A DNA stretch of 64,000 nt from Vespa crabro (GCF_910589235.1 NC_060963.1:440501-504500); one strand, 5' to 3'; counted from the first letter of the stretch, positions 25,642 to 36,729 are shown. Made by a program: numbers and translations. The notes: generated by a model not told the origin, from the sequence alone.

Positions 25642-27000
25642 CAATCCTCTCTTCGTTCGAATGCCGATTTTTCGCGTACGCCCATTTATATTGGCATATT
25701 TACGTCTCGAATTCATAGCTCTTTTTTTGACCGTGCGATCGAGGGCGCAGAGGTTAATCTCGTGAAAGCGGGCAACGGTGGCTTCCCACTGCGAAATACG
25801 TCGCATTTCCATCAGCGATACGGTACTCTGCATTGAAAGATGAACGAAGACGAAGAGATAGAAGTGCAGGAAGAAAGAAGAGGACGAGAGAGAAAGAGGG
25901 AGAGGGAGAAAGACACGTATGAAAGATTCAATCCCAGTGGAAAGATAGGAGAAAGAGCGTTCGATCGGCCGCAAGTGGAGGGCATCGTTCGAGACTTTGA
26001 CTCTCGAGAGCGCGCGAGATCTCCGGTAATTAACGTCGACGGAGGCGTGGTGGCCTCCTCGGGGGCATCCTCGGCTCGTCTCTCTTTCTCCGAGACGATT
26101 CGTCTTCGTCCTACGGTGCGTGCACCTTCTTCGCGGCGTCTCACATTCGCTCATCATCAATTTATGCAGAACAATTCAACGACGACGGTGCATTACGGAG
26201 CGTGCGCGCGCGCGCGGCGCCGGTTCAAAGACCTCGCAGCACACACACAGCAAGCGCGCGCGCGAACGTCGAGAATATAGGCACGATCGTCGGAGGACGC
26301 GAGAAATTCTCTTTCTCTCTCTCTCGTTCTTTCTTTCTTTCCTTCCTTCCTTCTCTCCACCCCCTTACCACCTTCTCTGACTCGCGCGCGAGCTCGTCTT
26401 TTCGTCGGCAATTAGCATACGATTGACCCTGCGCAGTGACCCTGCGCGCCTCACTTCGCCGCATACGAACGATTGAATTAAAACGCGTTAAATACGCTCG
26501 CCGATTTCTTCCTTTTCCTTCCTTTACCCTTTCAGATGGTGATTAGAATATCGATGATTATATATCGAAAGTCCTTGAGCATATAAGTAACTCTCATATG
26601 TCGTTCTTTAATTGAATCTTAAAAAGATCGAATAAATGTTATCGCCATTGTGCGTTTTAATCTTTCGTCGGGATTTCTAAGACAATCCGATTTCTATTAC
26701 GAACGTGACAGAGAGTTTAAGTTCCTTCCGTATTCTCCCTTTCTACTTTTAAAACTTTTCCGAGGCTATCGAGAAAGAGGAAAACTGTATGGCCACCAGC
26801 ATCATATTTTAGACATAAAATGGACAATTGGCAAACGTTCCTGATATAAAGATAATTAAATGTATTATTAAACGATCCCTAATAAACTGCATTATATTGA
26901 GTAATTGTACATATTTTATTTTTATAGCCTTGTCCCTTCTTAAGGGCATTGTTGAAAATTAACCATGTGAAGAATCTGGTCTTTCCGTTTGTTTTTTTAG

Positions 27001-27092
27001 ATTCCGTTATACCTGCTGAGATATATTGCAGGATTAAGGGACTTTGCACGATAGACCGACCAATCTGGTATAGTTTCGTAACGCACCACAAG
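27001..27092 (+). CDS. Candidate internal exon 1 of the 27-kb island, unrecognised
   Basis: It is preceded by a classic acceptor (CTTTCCGTTTGTTTTTTTAG, ending 27000) and followed by CACAAG|GTACC at 27092/27093. The open frame enters with two bases completing a codon and ends on a codon boundary. It encodes 30 residues with two Cys. The donor is only moderately good. It is phase-compatible with the exon at 27286 across a 193-bp GT-AG intron. No family is recognised. Confidence 0.25.
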
Positions 27093-27285
27093 GTACCATT
27101 TAATAAAGTTTTACCAGGCAAGTGCAGACACATGGAGTACCTTAAACGTGCTCGAAACAAAATTTCAAATCTTACGAAGCGTCCTCAATCGAAATAATGG
27201 TCGGACCAGGGTTCATTTCCACTAACCATTATCATTCTATTTATAAGCAATTATCGTTAACTTTTACTTAAATTGTTTCAAGCAG

Positions 27286-27568
27286 GTATTTTTAAGTTTT
27301 ATACATTTCAAGATGTTTCACAAATGCAAGGTCAAAAACTTTATGACATTTATGCATATGCACGCTTTTCCAACGCTTGAGAAAATCTACGAGGAAGGTT
27401 GGGTCTATTGTCGAATTGTTGTGACAATGTTCGTTGCCGAATATCCACATGTTTGCCAAACACTCTGCGAACATGGGCACGAAATAAGTCGTACGCTGTG
27501 TGTCGCCTTTGGGAAATGTTCGGATTGCGAGCCGACATATGGTGCCAGGCTGACGAAGCCGATGGCAG
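27286..27568 (+). CDS. Candidate internal exon 2 of the 27-kb island, Cys-rich, unrecognised
   Basis: A pyrimidine-leaning acceptor ending GTTTCAAGCAG (27285) and a near-consensus donor GGCAG|GTGAGT (27568/27569) bracket 94 open codons plus one base. The predicted segment has six Cys in its last 65 residues and several His. A second usable acceptor sits at 27312, just before an ATG. The mixed composition contrasts with the flanks. There is no recognisable domain, and the minus strand is also partly open, so strand is not proven. Confidence 0.3.
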
Positions 27569-29011
27569 GTGAGTATTCGTAGCAGAGCCGATGGGAATTT
27601 TTGTGGCTGGCTACCTGTCGACTTGCCTTCGTACGCATAGTTTCCGGACGGCTTTACGTCCGTACATTGTTCCTCGCCATTGAGGAAACGGTCTTATCTA
27701 CTGATAGGAAGTGCAACGCTTTTAGCCGTACCACCGATAATAAGTCGCTATTATGATAGGAGAATGTGAATTGTTTCGTGGCTTTCAGCTGGGCTTACGA
27801 TAATTTCCACATTTCTGAGCTAACAGGTTTTTACTAGACTCATATTTTTCTTCTTTTTTCTTTTTTTTTCCTTCTTTCTCCTTTTTTTCCTCCCGTTTTT
27901 CTTTTTTTCACTTCACACCCATCTTACACACGTTTCATGTCATTTTTTCAAAGGCATTAATTAATAAAATTCTGACGATATTACGTGTCATTCGTATTTT
28001 TGTCCACGTTCGGGCAACGCGATCGGCCTTGTTCGCCGTATCGGAAAGAGAAAGTATATCGTTTACTATCCTCGCCTCGACCTCCAACCCCGAAGCACAC
28101 TTATCTCGAAGAAAGTTTGTACAGTTGTAAAAATACTAAAGAATCGAAAGAGAGAATCTTCTCGTACGAATAGAAAGACTCGGTCCATTTCGTTCGATTA
28201 TACGCGGGAGCGTATTTGGACGAAGCGAGATCTCTCTTTCTATCTTTAAGATTCATAAATCTCCTCGTGACGATCCACGGCGTCACTCGGCATCACAGAT
28301 CGCGAGAAGATCGGCCAAGAGAAATTGGTCCTCGGGTAAAAGTCGATTTATCGCAGCACTTGGAAGCGCGCCGGGCACTGACAAACTTACGAGTCGGTGT
28401 CATCGTGAGCGATTGCTCAACTCGAATCGATCCTTCTTTCGCCAGGACGTGTAATACAATTGCTGAACAAGGAATACGGCATGCGGAGAGCGTATATCGT
28501 TTAACGATCTGGCATTCCTCCGAGAACGATAGCGTCGATAGCTACGGTAAAGAGAACACATTGAATATCTAGTACCGTAAACATATTCTCCTTTTATTCT
28601 TTCCAATAATGCTTTCAACTCTTTATCGATCGAGTTATTACAAATGAGTTAAACCAATTTACAAGAGATTATTTTGTACGTTCGTAGATGTTTTTATGAT
28701 CTTCTTATCAACGAAGGTTCCATTATTACTAAAACGATATTACGAATCGAGATATCTTGCTATTGTCGTAAACAATATTCGAAACGTATTAGAGATCGTT
28801 CTTGGTCGCACGTGCCGTCGGAAGCTCGTCTCGTCGCGATACGAACCGGATTTCAATTATCTCTGCATTATCAGTGTCACCAATTTTACTATTGCTTTTC
28901 ACGAGAAACATTCACTGACATGGATTTCGGGTCGCGTAGCGGTACTCACCGCGTAACACAAATATCGTCGATCCTCTCTATCTCCTTCGATCTCTCCGGA
29001 TTATATCACCG

Positions 29012-29013
<2 letters not shown>

Positions 29014-29046
<33 letters not shown>
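29014..29046. repeat. (CT)n microsatellite
   Basis: About sixteen CT units. Confidence 0.96.
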
Positions 29047-29047
<1 letters not shown>

Positions 29048-29426
29048 AACGTCACGAGAAAAAACGGCGCCTACGCATGGCGCCAGCCTCGAAAGAAAGC
29101 GCTTCGAGCAGGGTCGAGAGGAGTCGAGAGTCTAAATGATCGCCTCGTACTCGTTCGCGGCATGTCGCGCACGAAAATGCGGGTGAGTATTTGGTTCTTA
29201 CGTTCCACACCCGGAAATGATTCTACGCGGGATAAAGAGCGCGTCGACGACGACGAGACGGGGCGCGATGACGGAGTCGGTAATATCCTCGATATATTCT
29301 TCCCCATCCTTGAACCGATATTACGTTTTACTTATCCTTTTCCGAAGGAAAAGGGGACAGGACTTAGGGCCGAACGAGGTCGCCCGTCTACATGTTCTTT
29401 CATTCTTTGCTCTGAATCATCGTAAG

Positions 29427-29530
29427 GAAAAAAAAAAAAAAGAAAAAAGAAAAAAAAAAGAAAAAAAAAAAAGAAAAAAAATCAAGGAAAAAGAAAAAGA
29501 AAAAAGAAAAGAAAAGAAAAGAAAAGAAAA
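29427..29530. repeat. A-rich tract with (AAAAG)n end
   Basis: About 100 bp of A with periodic G; the last 30 bp are regular AAAAG units. It could be a retroposed poly-A tail, but I see no flanking duplication, so simple-repeat expansion is the safer call. Confidence 0.93.
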
Positions 29531-30984
29531 TCGAATTCAATGCGGATACAAATTGCCGTCATTCGTCGAACGTTATTGTTCAAAAGACGTTATCGTACGA
29601 AAGAATTGCACGTTCGTCGAATTTTGAAATTGCTTATATTTCTTTGAGAATGCGAAAGTTAGGATCGTAAATACGAGAGGAACTCGTGCGCACCATGGCG
29701 AAGTTGCCGCGTGTCCTCTCGTACGTCGAGATTATAAAGCTACGCGGTACGTAAGTTTTAAATCTCCTTTAAAGGTGAACTGAGAAATTACTCGTTACTT
29801 TTTAAGGAGCACACGCGAACAACAATGCGCGTCCCGGAAGTGAACGACGCGATGGAAGAACCGATTTATCCTTTTGGCGAATATAAAACCGTCATTAATA
29901 AGAGGGACCCCATCCTTTCGGCATCTCGTAAACTACGCTCTTAAAGTTCCCTTTTATCGCGAACCAATATTCGGGACAGTTTACGGCGCGTACCCCTTTC
30001 ATTGTACGTACAAAGATGTACTCGTAGAAATAATCGTATAAGTTACGATCGTTACCGCGAGAGTATTCGAAAAGATCTATATAGAGTTGTCTCGTTCTCG
30101 CGTGTTTTTACGCGTAGCTTTCCGAACGTCGAAGTCCCCATATATCGTTGCTTAAAAATGTACGAGCAGCTTCGTTTCGAATCTACGAGTATTTCAATAG
30201 AATCGATCAACTTTATATTTCGTAAATTCTATATCTTTCAATCTTTCGAGATAGTTCGAATGAACGATTTGTCTTTCGGCCTCTCGATTCAATGATAACA
30301 CGTTAATAAAAACTTTTGTATATTTTATAAGCTTGACTATTTCGAATAATCGCAGGTGCGTTCTAAAGTAAGGTGCCACGTAAAGCTAAAGTTCGCCACC
30401 CCGCGGCGGTAAACTCGGTTTATGCATGCCAGATGACGAATCGCCGACGCGTGCTACCTCCTTTTAATTCCTTTTCTTTATACGAACGTACCATCGCATC
30501 GTCGTGACGATGTTTCATGCGTCGATAATGGAACCCGTGCCACTGCTATAATTACGTACGCGCGTATTAATCAGAATACTAAAGAAAGCACATCATTGAT
30601 TATTCGAGAATAATATATGAGTATATTGCGTGGATCTGAATGGAAGAGAATACGATAATGTTTCGAATACTGTTATACGAACTTTTCATTCGCGTTACAA
30701 AGATCAACGTATGTAGCATCTCTATTGATCGTTTCTTTCTTACGAGCTAGGTATAACAATATGATAAAAAAATATACCTACGGAAAGATAATTACGTTCT
30801 AGTATATAAGAGCGAGGAATTGTCCTTGCCGATGTAAACACATGTTCGTTTTCGTATAACCACAAGAACGCCATCGCGTGTCGTTCAAACGCTGCGAATC
30901 TATCGAGGTGTAACGACGAGGTCGTGGGGGTACTTTGAAACAAGAGAAGATTCTTCGAGAGCTATCGTTCGATCGAGTGGGAGC

Positions 30985-30985
30985 A

Positions 30986-31010
<25 letters not shown>
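30985..31010. repeat. (GA)n microsatellite
   Basis: About twelve GA units passing directly into the G-rich motif at 31011. Confidence 0.95.
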
Positions 31011-31017
<7 letters not shown>

Positions 31018-31029
31018 GAGGGGAGGGGA
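31011..31029 (+). other. G-quadruplex motif (one-base loops)
   Basis: GGGAGGGGAGGGGAGGGG: four G runs separated by single A. Short loops are the most stable G-quadruplex class (established biophysics). Confidence 0.85.
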
Positions 31030-31579
31030 CCGGAAAAAGGGGTTGCAAGGAAGTGTGGCCGGGGAATTCGCAGGTGACGAGGAATGGATCGAAATAGAGA
31101 CGAAAGAAGGAACAGAGGACAGAGAAAGAGGAAACGATCTAAAGGGGTCTAGGTGAGTAGGAAGGAAATGAGGTCACCGGACCTTGGCCCTTGGTGGTCA
31201 CAAGTTATAGCAGGTGTACTCTCGTTGTATGGGGGGAGTCATCGATATCGCTTATATCCACGTACGGCTACCTGAAATATCCTTTCCTTTATCATTTACT
31301 TTGGCGAAAATTGTCCGGGATATCTAATTTCTTATCTAATCCTTCAATTGTTCTTATCGAACATATGCATAAGACGTATATACCGTGCGAATATTTTCCA
31401 TCGTGCAATCGCCTCCCCTTTCGACGTTTATTCGAATATTTTTAACCGTACTCGGCTATACTTAGATTATATAAAGATCGATGCGATCTCTCGGAATAAT
31501 TTATGTCTACCTCGGGAAAGCGTAGCACGAATAAGGAGGAGTATTGAAATAATCGTGTGTTGTTCTCGTTGATAGAACT

Positions 31580-31617
31580 TTCTCTCTCCCCCCCTCTCTC
31601 TCTCTCTCTCTCTCTCT
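31580..31617. repeat. (CT)n microsatellite with C run
   Basis: CT units interrupted by a run of seven C. Confidence 0.95.
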
Positions 31618-32200
31618 ATGAAAAATATATGGTAAACGAAATAATAGAATAAAGCGATTCGTTCGATCGTCCAACGAAAATAAAAAGAAACGGTTCGAAA
31701 TGGTACGTGGTAGTGTAAGATAATGTAAGTACGTATACATATATGGATAGATAGGAGGAAGAAGGAAGAAACGGAGTTTCACGAGGAAGAAGGAACGAAG
31801 ACGAGAAAGGATAACTCGTGGGACTACGGTCACGTAGATTCCAGCGCGAACATAATCACGCGATATCGCTAGAATCCGTCGTTATCGTCTTGTGGCGGGA
31901 TATTAGCGCGAGTTTCTTACGAGGCGGGAGCCCGAGGCTAAGAGAGGCGTAATGCGGTAACGACATTGATGATATAATCTCCCGTACCAAGCCGCGTACC
32001 AAGTTAGACATGTGTGCGAGTGGTGTGTATGCTTGCGTACGCGCAAATACGAGCAAAGGCACCACGAGAGTTCGTGCGTATTCGCGCGAGTGTGCGCGTG
32101 CCAGAGGCCGCGCGTGCCTACGGATGAGCTACCGACTCGAGCTCCCGTGTACTCCATTTATCCCTCTCCCTTCAAAGGGCCCAAGGGGATCTTTCTCTCG

Positions 32201-32210
32201 CTCTTCTTCT

Positions 32211-32273
<63 letters not shown>
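32201..32273. repeat. Compound (CTT)n(ATT)n microsatellite
   Basis: CTT units to about 32243, then about nine ATT units. It generates false Ser/Tyr and Ile/Arg frames on both strands. Confidence 0.96.
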
Positions 32274-33236
32274 CCTTCTCTCTTTATCGCTCGACATTCT
32301 TTCCTTTTTCTCTTTTTTTCTTTTCCTTGTTCGAACAACGAGATCGATCTGTTCCATACGACGTGTGTGTTTATTAACACGATCTTATTGTTGCTTCACA
32401 AAAACATGCGCTGGTATGTAAGTCATGAAAACTTTTTTTTCGGCGATGCGTCCGAGTACCATAGCTTGCCCGTAATATACGATAATGTTCGAATCGTGCA
32501 GCGAGTCAAAGCACCAACGGTAGATCGTGAGTGACGCAAAGCATGAAAAGAAAAGGTCGTCTAGTCAGGGTCGGCCACCTCGGGACGGTTCTTCACAAAT
32601 CAAGACATAATCGTCCGATTCGTCGTGGATTCTCCTTCCCTCGTTCAACGAGGGAACGCTTCCGTTCTCATTGTCGAGATGCTGCTGTATTTTAAGAATT
32701 GCTTTTTCTTCTCGGCCAGGATCGCACGGTTAATTATTTCGTCGTTTATATTTCGTAGATATATATCGAATGCCATATCGTATCAAGAAATCCCATAGAT
32801 CGTAACGTTATTATATATATATATATATATTTTTCGTTCGTACGGGAGAGATGTAAGAACGTATCTACTTTTCTCGAGAAGTTTGCAAGAATCTTGGAGA
32901 TTTCTCATTACTTTCCGGCCGAGTCTCTATAAATCACGGGGAAATAGCTTCATCTACCGAGACTACGTTATACCTAGTGCACGACTACGTTGACCTTCTC
33001 CATGATTCTAAATAAAATTATCGTAGGCGAACGTAAGCCGGCATCATTTTTGCAACGGTTCTTCCTCGAAAGGCAGCGCGACCAATTATATACCCGACGC
33101 ATCGATCACGATGCGAGAAGTGGAAGACTGTATCGAGCTATCGTATCTTCCGATCGGTTAACGTCGTCGCCGTACCTCCTCTCTGGGATTTCTATCTACG
33201 TTTCTCTCCCTCTTTCTTTGTCTTCATCTCCCTCCC

Positions 33237-33240
<4 letters not shown>

Positions 33241-33271
<31 letters not shown>
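33241..33271. repeat. (CT)n microsatellite
   Basis: About fifteen CT units. Confidence 0.96.
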
Positions 33272-33275
<4 letters not shown>

Positions 33276-34118
33276 CGCCCTAATAAGCCAGTATAGAGAA
33301 TTCGTATTTGAATTCGATTACGAGCGAACTTAAGCATGCACGGGAGCGATATGAGCTCGAGGATTCTCCATTTGTTAACGCGAAGATGATAATAAGAAGA
33401 GGATTCTCGATGGAGAGAGTAGGCGCGTTAACGATCCCGAAGAGTTTTCGAGAAGACGAAGAGCCGTACCAAAGTACGCCTGAAATCGCTGAGATCACGC
33501 GGGTAAGGCCAGCATAACTATTTGTCAGAAATCGGACACCGTTGGCTCGAACGTGCTGTATAATCGGAATCGCGAGAAGAGAAGCGCATCGTACTTTCTC
33601 CGTACTCCGTCGAATTTACGAGCGATCCCTCGGTCTTTGTCGTGCCAGAAGAAAGAGTTTCTCGGTTTGCGTCCTCACGAATAGTGGGCCCTCGCTGGGA
33701 ATAATGTACGGATCACGGAACGGTTACGCGCGCGCATCAATTTGATATATAAAGTCTTGGCAAAAGATATTTCGCGAAGACTCCTTCGTCGCCGGTGAAA
33801 CGAAAAGATAGAACGAGAGGGATTATTGTGCCGTCAAAATAGCTCTATCGAGGGCCGATCGAAGGTCGGCCGGGTCGTGACCCCTCGCAAAGGACCGGAT
33901 CGAAGGCAGTGGCTACCAGCTGATCGGCCACGCCTCATCACTTTGCTCGCTACCGAGGCAAATCAGTGAGAGCGAAAGAAGAAGAAAAAGAGCCAAACGA
34001 GATGGAGGTAGATAGTAGTACGTGCTTATGATCATCATAATTATGTTATATGGTACAAAATACTTGCAGACTATACATAAGAAAAATGTGGTCGGTCGAA
34101 AGCCGACAACCAAAAGGA

Positions 34119-34214
34119 TTAACAATCATCGTCTTCATCGAGGATGGTAAATTCGTTGGCATCATCCTCCAAGAGGTCGACCAATAATACACGTTTCTTT
34201 GATTTTTTCTTCCA
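34119..34214 (-). CDS. Candidate terminal exon with acidic C-terminus
   Basis: On the minus strand an acceptor ending AGTTACAG (34215) is followed by 31 codons and TAA. The peptide starts Trp-Lys-Lys-Lys-Ser-Lys-Lys-Arg, continues with a hydrophobic VLLVDLL segment and ends in an Asp/Glu-rich tail finishing DEDDDC. An in-frame TAG lies just upstream at the acceptor, so the frame needs splicing, as a true last exon would. The layout (basic patch, hydrophobic, acidic end) is what a cytoplasmic C-terminal tail can look like, but I do not recognise the family. No AATAAA is evident nearby. Its acidic end resembles the candidate at 51267-51359. Confidence 0.35.
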   Translation of the reverse strand, partial: WKKKSKKRVLLVDLLEDDANEFTILDEDDDC

Positions 34215-34426
34215 CTGTAACTATACTCCATGAAAAGACTTATACGCTACGGACGATGTCCATCTTTTCGTTTCGTTGGAAATGTTCATAATTAAAGTCA
34301 CGATATCCGGTGTTAAGTGTCGGAGATTCAACGAATGGATTATTAAAGAAGGATAGAAGGGAACAGAAAGAGGGAGAAAAAAGAGCCTCCTTGACCTCGC
34401 GGGGATAAGATTTCAAGTAAGACGAG

Positions 34427-34468
34427 CTCTTCTCTCTCTCTCTCTCTCTCTCTCCCTCTCCCTCTCTT
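34427..34468. repeat. (CT)n microsatellite
   Basis: CT units with CCC interruptions, extending into a pyrimidine tract up to about 34512. It is complementary to the GA tract at 34662-34681. Confidence 0.95.
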
Positions 34469-34516
34469 TCCGTTCTTCTGTCTTTCTCTTTCCCCCTTGG
34501 TTTCCTTGTCGTACAG

Positions 34517-34894
34517 GTGCATCCGAAGGCGGAGGTCTACGTTTGTTATGAAAATCGAGATAGTCGAGTGTTTTGGCCTCGAGCGAAAGAAAGAGCTGGA
34601 AAGGAAGGAAGAAGCGTCGAATCATCGTCGTACCACCCACGCGATTCTTGTACAAGTAGAAAGAGAGAGAGAGAGAGAGATATGTGCCCCGGTGTAGGGT
34701 ACTCGAAACGATCCTGCCAATTGACTCGCACCGAAGAAAAAAGGTGCGATCGATCCTATTTGGAGAAAATGTTGAACATCGGTAGGGCTTCTCCGCGTGG
34801 ATTTAACGAGAACGACAGCAGGCACTCGACTCGCGAGCTTTCCAAGGGATACAAGTTGCTGACACGCACCTTGTGGCGGATGAAGAGGTGTTAA
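34517..34894 (+). CDS. Candidate last exon behind a strong acceptor, unrecognised
   Basis: A pyrimidine tract of about 85 bp ends in CTTGTCGTACAG (34516), an excellent acceptor. The frame is then open for 125 codons to a TAA at 34892-34894. Only about eight codons come from the GA tract at 34662-34681. The remainder is basic and Cys-containing (nine Cys) without low complexity. No domain is recognised. It begins about 300 bp from the minus-strand candidate at 34119-34214, in the opposite direction. Confidence 0.22.
   Translation: MHPKAEVYVCYENRDSRVFWPRAKERAGKEGRSVESSSYHPRDSCTSRKRERERDMCPGVGYSKRSCQLTRTEEKRCDRSYLEKMLNIGRASPRGFNENDSRHSTRELSKGYKLLTRTLWRMKRC
34662..34681. repeat. (GA)n microsatellite
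   Basis: Ten GA units. Confidence 0.93.
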
Positions 34895-35543
34895 GTCACG
34901 ATTGACGATACAACACGCGCCGTAACTAAGGTGTCACTTAATTATCGGCCCATCGTGATCGCTACTCCTCCTCCGTTTTTACTTGTGCAAGTCGCAAACA
35001 TTTAATCGATCGATGGTTAGTTAGACTTTGCAGGAAAGAAAAAAAAAGAAGGTTCGTCTTGCGACAACTGGATTTCGTGATCGACCCCACCTGGAATATC
35101 GCCAAACGAAATAACCGCAACGTTTGGAAATTATCTCGGAGTTCGAAGCAGCAGTTTATGCCGATTTTAAATTGCAGGTACAGTCGGTGGCTATTACGCG
35201 GTCGCTTGGAAACGGTGAAATGCTAATACCGTTCTTTTTCTTTGCAAAATTTAATCGACGATCGGTCAGGTTTGCGACATTTCGTTGGAAAACGAGAGAG
35301 GACTAAAATTTTGAAACTAATTTTACGCAGCGAAGAAGATTCAAAAAAATAATGGTGGTCGAGGCGAACCTTTCGAGCATTAGTAGTATTTCGAAGCGAT
35401 CGGCTCGGAAGCCAAACCCTGTTTCGCCACAGGGCCGATCGCCATTCTAACGAGCCGTAGTCAGTAATCACCGGTGAAAAGCGAGCAAAGTCGTGGAGAA
35501 CGTAGAAGTAGCGGAGTGTAGGAGAAGAAAAAGTCAGAGAAGC

Positions 35544-35654
35544 GAAGAAGAAGAAGAAGAGAAAAAGAGAAAAAGAGAAAAAGAGAAAAAGAGAAAAAGA
35601 GAAAAAGAGAAATAAGAAGACGAAGACGAAGAAGAAGAAGAAGAAGAAGAAGAG
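35544..35654. repeat. (GAA)n flanking an 8-bp (GAGAAAAA)n array
   Basis: GAA units, then about six tandem copies of an octamer GAGAAAAA (35559-35610), then GAC/GAA units. The whole strand is purine over more than 100 bp. Confidence 0.94.
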
Positions 35655-36104
35655 GTACGAACGAGATGCTTACGTCAGTTTCTGATCGTGACTGGCTCCA
35701 CCCTGCGTTACCGGCTGAGAGAGGAGGCCCAGAACGTGCCATTATTACCCTATTATATCTTGCATAACAGTAACAGTGAACGAAGTGAGCTATTACGCTG
35801 CCTATCGTGGGGGTGGATGAAAGAAAGGTAAGAGGAGAGAGGAGAAAGGAGTTCGAGATATCGTATGTTCGAGAAGAGCCGTGGGTCGATGCGCCTACGG
35901 GAGAGGTGTCGGAGAAAAAATGGCGGTAACGATCCGCGGCTTCGTCGGTAATCGATTTGAACTTGCACCTTGCACGAAGTCGAGAGTACCCAGAACGATT
36001 CGGCTTCCATCTCGTTCGATCGATCTCACTCGAACTACCTGCTGTATATCGAATCCTTTCCAATCCCCATTGTCTCACCGATTCCATCGATCGTCTATTC
36101 TCTT

Positions 36105-36250
36105 TAGGGATCCGCCTTTCGATAGCGTGCCATTTGTCATGTAGAGATAGCTGTCACCTCCTTGTTCGCTATATTGGGATTTTTTTGCCGGGCCGACTGT
36201 TATCGCTTTTTAAAGCGACCTGACATGTGGCCCCCATTTGGAAAGGATCG
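36105..36250. promoter_or_regulatory. Possible conserved non-coding element
   Basis: A repeat-free block with CATTTGTCATG, GCTGTCACC and GACATGTGG words, the last two resembling E-box or TALE-type cores. Function is inferred from texture only. Confidence 0.18.
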
Positions 36251-36423
36251 ATGAAGAGTTGACCGTTAAAAAGCGTCCGTTCATAGTCAGTTATCGATTA
36301 CCTCCCGCTAGTTCGAACATTCTAACGGGTTTAATATGAACTTTTTCGATCGTAACTACGCGTAGGTATCTACATACTTCTTGCGCTCCGACATAATTGA
36401 ACGTACACGGCATTCGAGTTTGG

Positions 36424-36449
36424 CCTCTCTCTCTCTCTCTCTCTCTCTT
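36424..36449. repeat. (CT)n microsatellite
   Basis: Thirteen CT units. Confidence 0.95.
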
Positions 36450-36570
36450 ATCTCATTGGAGTGTCAATGAAAAGACGACGAGTTTACGTGGAAGTAACGT
36501 TGCTATGCTTTATACGAAACGAGGATCGACCGGATCTCCCTGTAGCGTTCCAAATCGAATTGAAGATCTG

Positions 36571-36614
36571 TTCTCGATCTATTCTCGATCCGTTCTCGAT
36601 CCGTTCTCGATCTG
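36571..36614. repeat. Four tandem 11-bp units
   Basis: Consensus TTCTCGATCYR, starting at 36571, 36582, 36593 and 36604. Only the last two bases vary. It lies 36 bp before the CT/GA hairpin. Confidence 0.95.
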
Positions 36615-36650
36615 TCCGTGGGCGACTTTTCGTCGGCTCTGTTCCTTCTC

Positions 36651-36703
<53 letters not shown>

Positions 36704-36729
36704 TCTCGGCAGAGAGAGAGAGAGAGAGA
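36651..36729. repeat. (CT)n and (AG)n inverted pair with tiny loop
   Basis: About 57 bp of CT, a short CGGC joint, then nine to ten AG units (36711-36729). The two arms are complementary and touch, so this can fold as a stem of about 18 bp. Nearby 100-codon frames in three registers are artefacts. Confidence 0.95.

Larger units (their letters stand above)
23808..26860. other. Unique sequence with mixed repeats, no gene supported
   Basis: Long minus-strand frames (24695-25324, 24796-25449, 24978-25433) pass through the GA tract and the A homopolymer and disagree with each other, so I reject them. 26305-26360 is a TTTC/CCTT pyrimidine run. Confidence 0.5.
26861..27600. other. Compositionally distinct island
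   Basis: This stretch lacks the TCG/CGA words and microsatellites of its surroundings and has a more even base and codon mix on both strands. Open frames of 60-93 codons exist in several frames (plus 26949-27197 and 27313-27582; minus 26879-27160, 27292-27480, 27350-27538, 27405-27638). It could be exonic DNA or a decayed inserted element. At 27193-27232 a short inverted repeat (ATAATGGT with ACCATTAT) lies between the two candidate exons. Confidence 0.5.
27569..30984. other. Unique sequence with CT and A-rich repeats, no gene supported
   Basis: 27840-27910 is a T/C-rich tract. An ATG-led 87-codon frame at 29162-29425 lies between the CT and A-rich tracts. It carries a consensus donor (GTGAGT at 29182) only six codons after its ATG, and no motif is recognised. 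The rest is unique sequence without a supported frame. Confidence 0.45.
31030..34118. other. Unique sequence with CT, TTC and TTA repeats, no gene supported
   Basis: AG|GTGAGT donor shape at about 31151, but only Glu/Arg-rich frames precede it. A GC-rich block at 33840-33960 is repeat-free and CNE-like. AT run at 32812-32830. Confidence 0.5.
34895..36423. other. Unique sequence and purine repeat block, no gene seen
   Basis: A 209-codon minus frame (35461-36087) is the translation of the purine repeat (Leu/Phe/Ser) plus flanks and is rejected. Confidence 0.5.

Noticed and set aside
29427..29530. A-rich tract as the poly-A tail of a retrocopy, with 29162-29425 as its body
   Set aside because: No target-site duplication or recognisable parent gene was seen. 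Simple AAAAG expansion explains it.
35461..36087. 209-codon minus-strand frame
   Set aside because: The core is the translation of the GAA and GAGAAAAA arrays (Leu/Phe/Ser runs), not protein-like.
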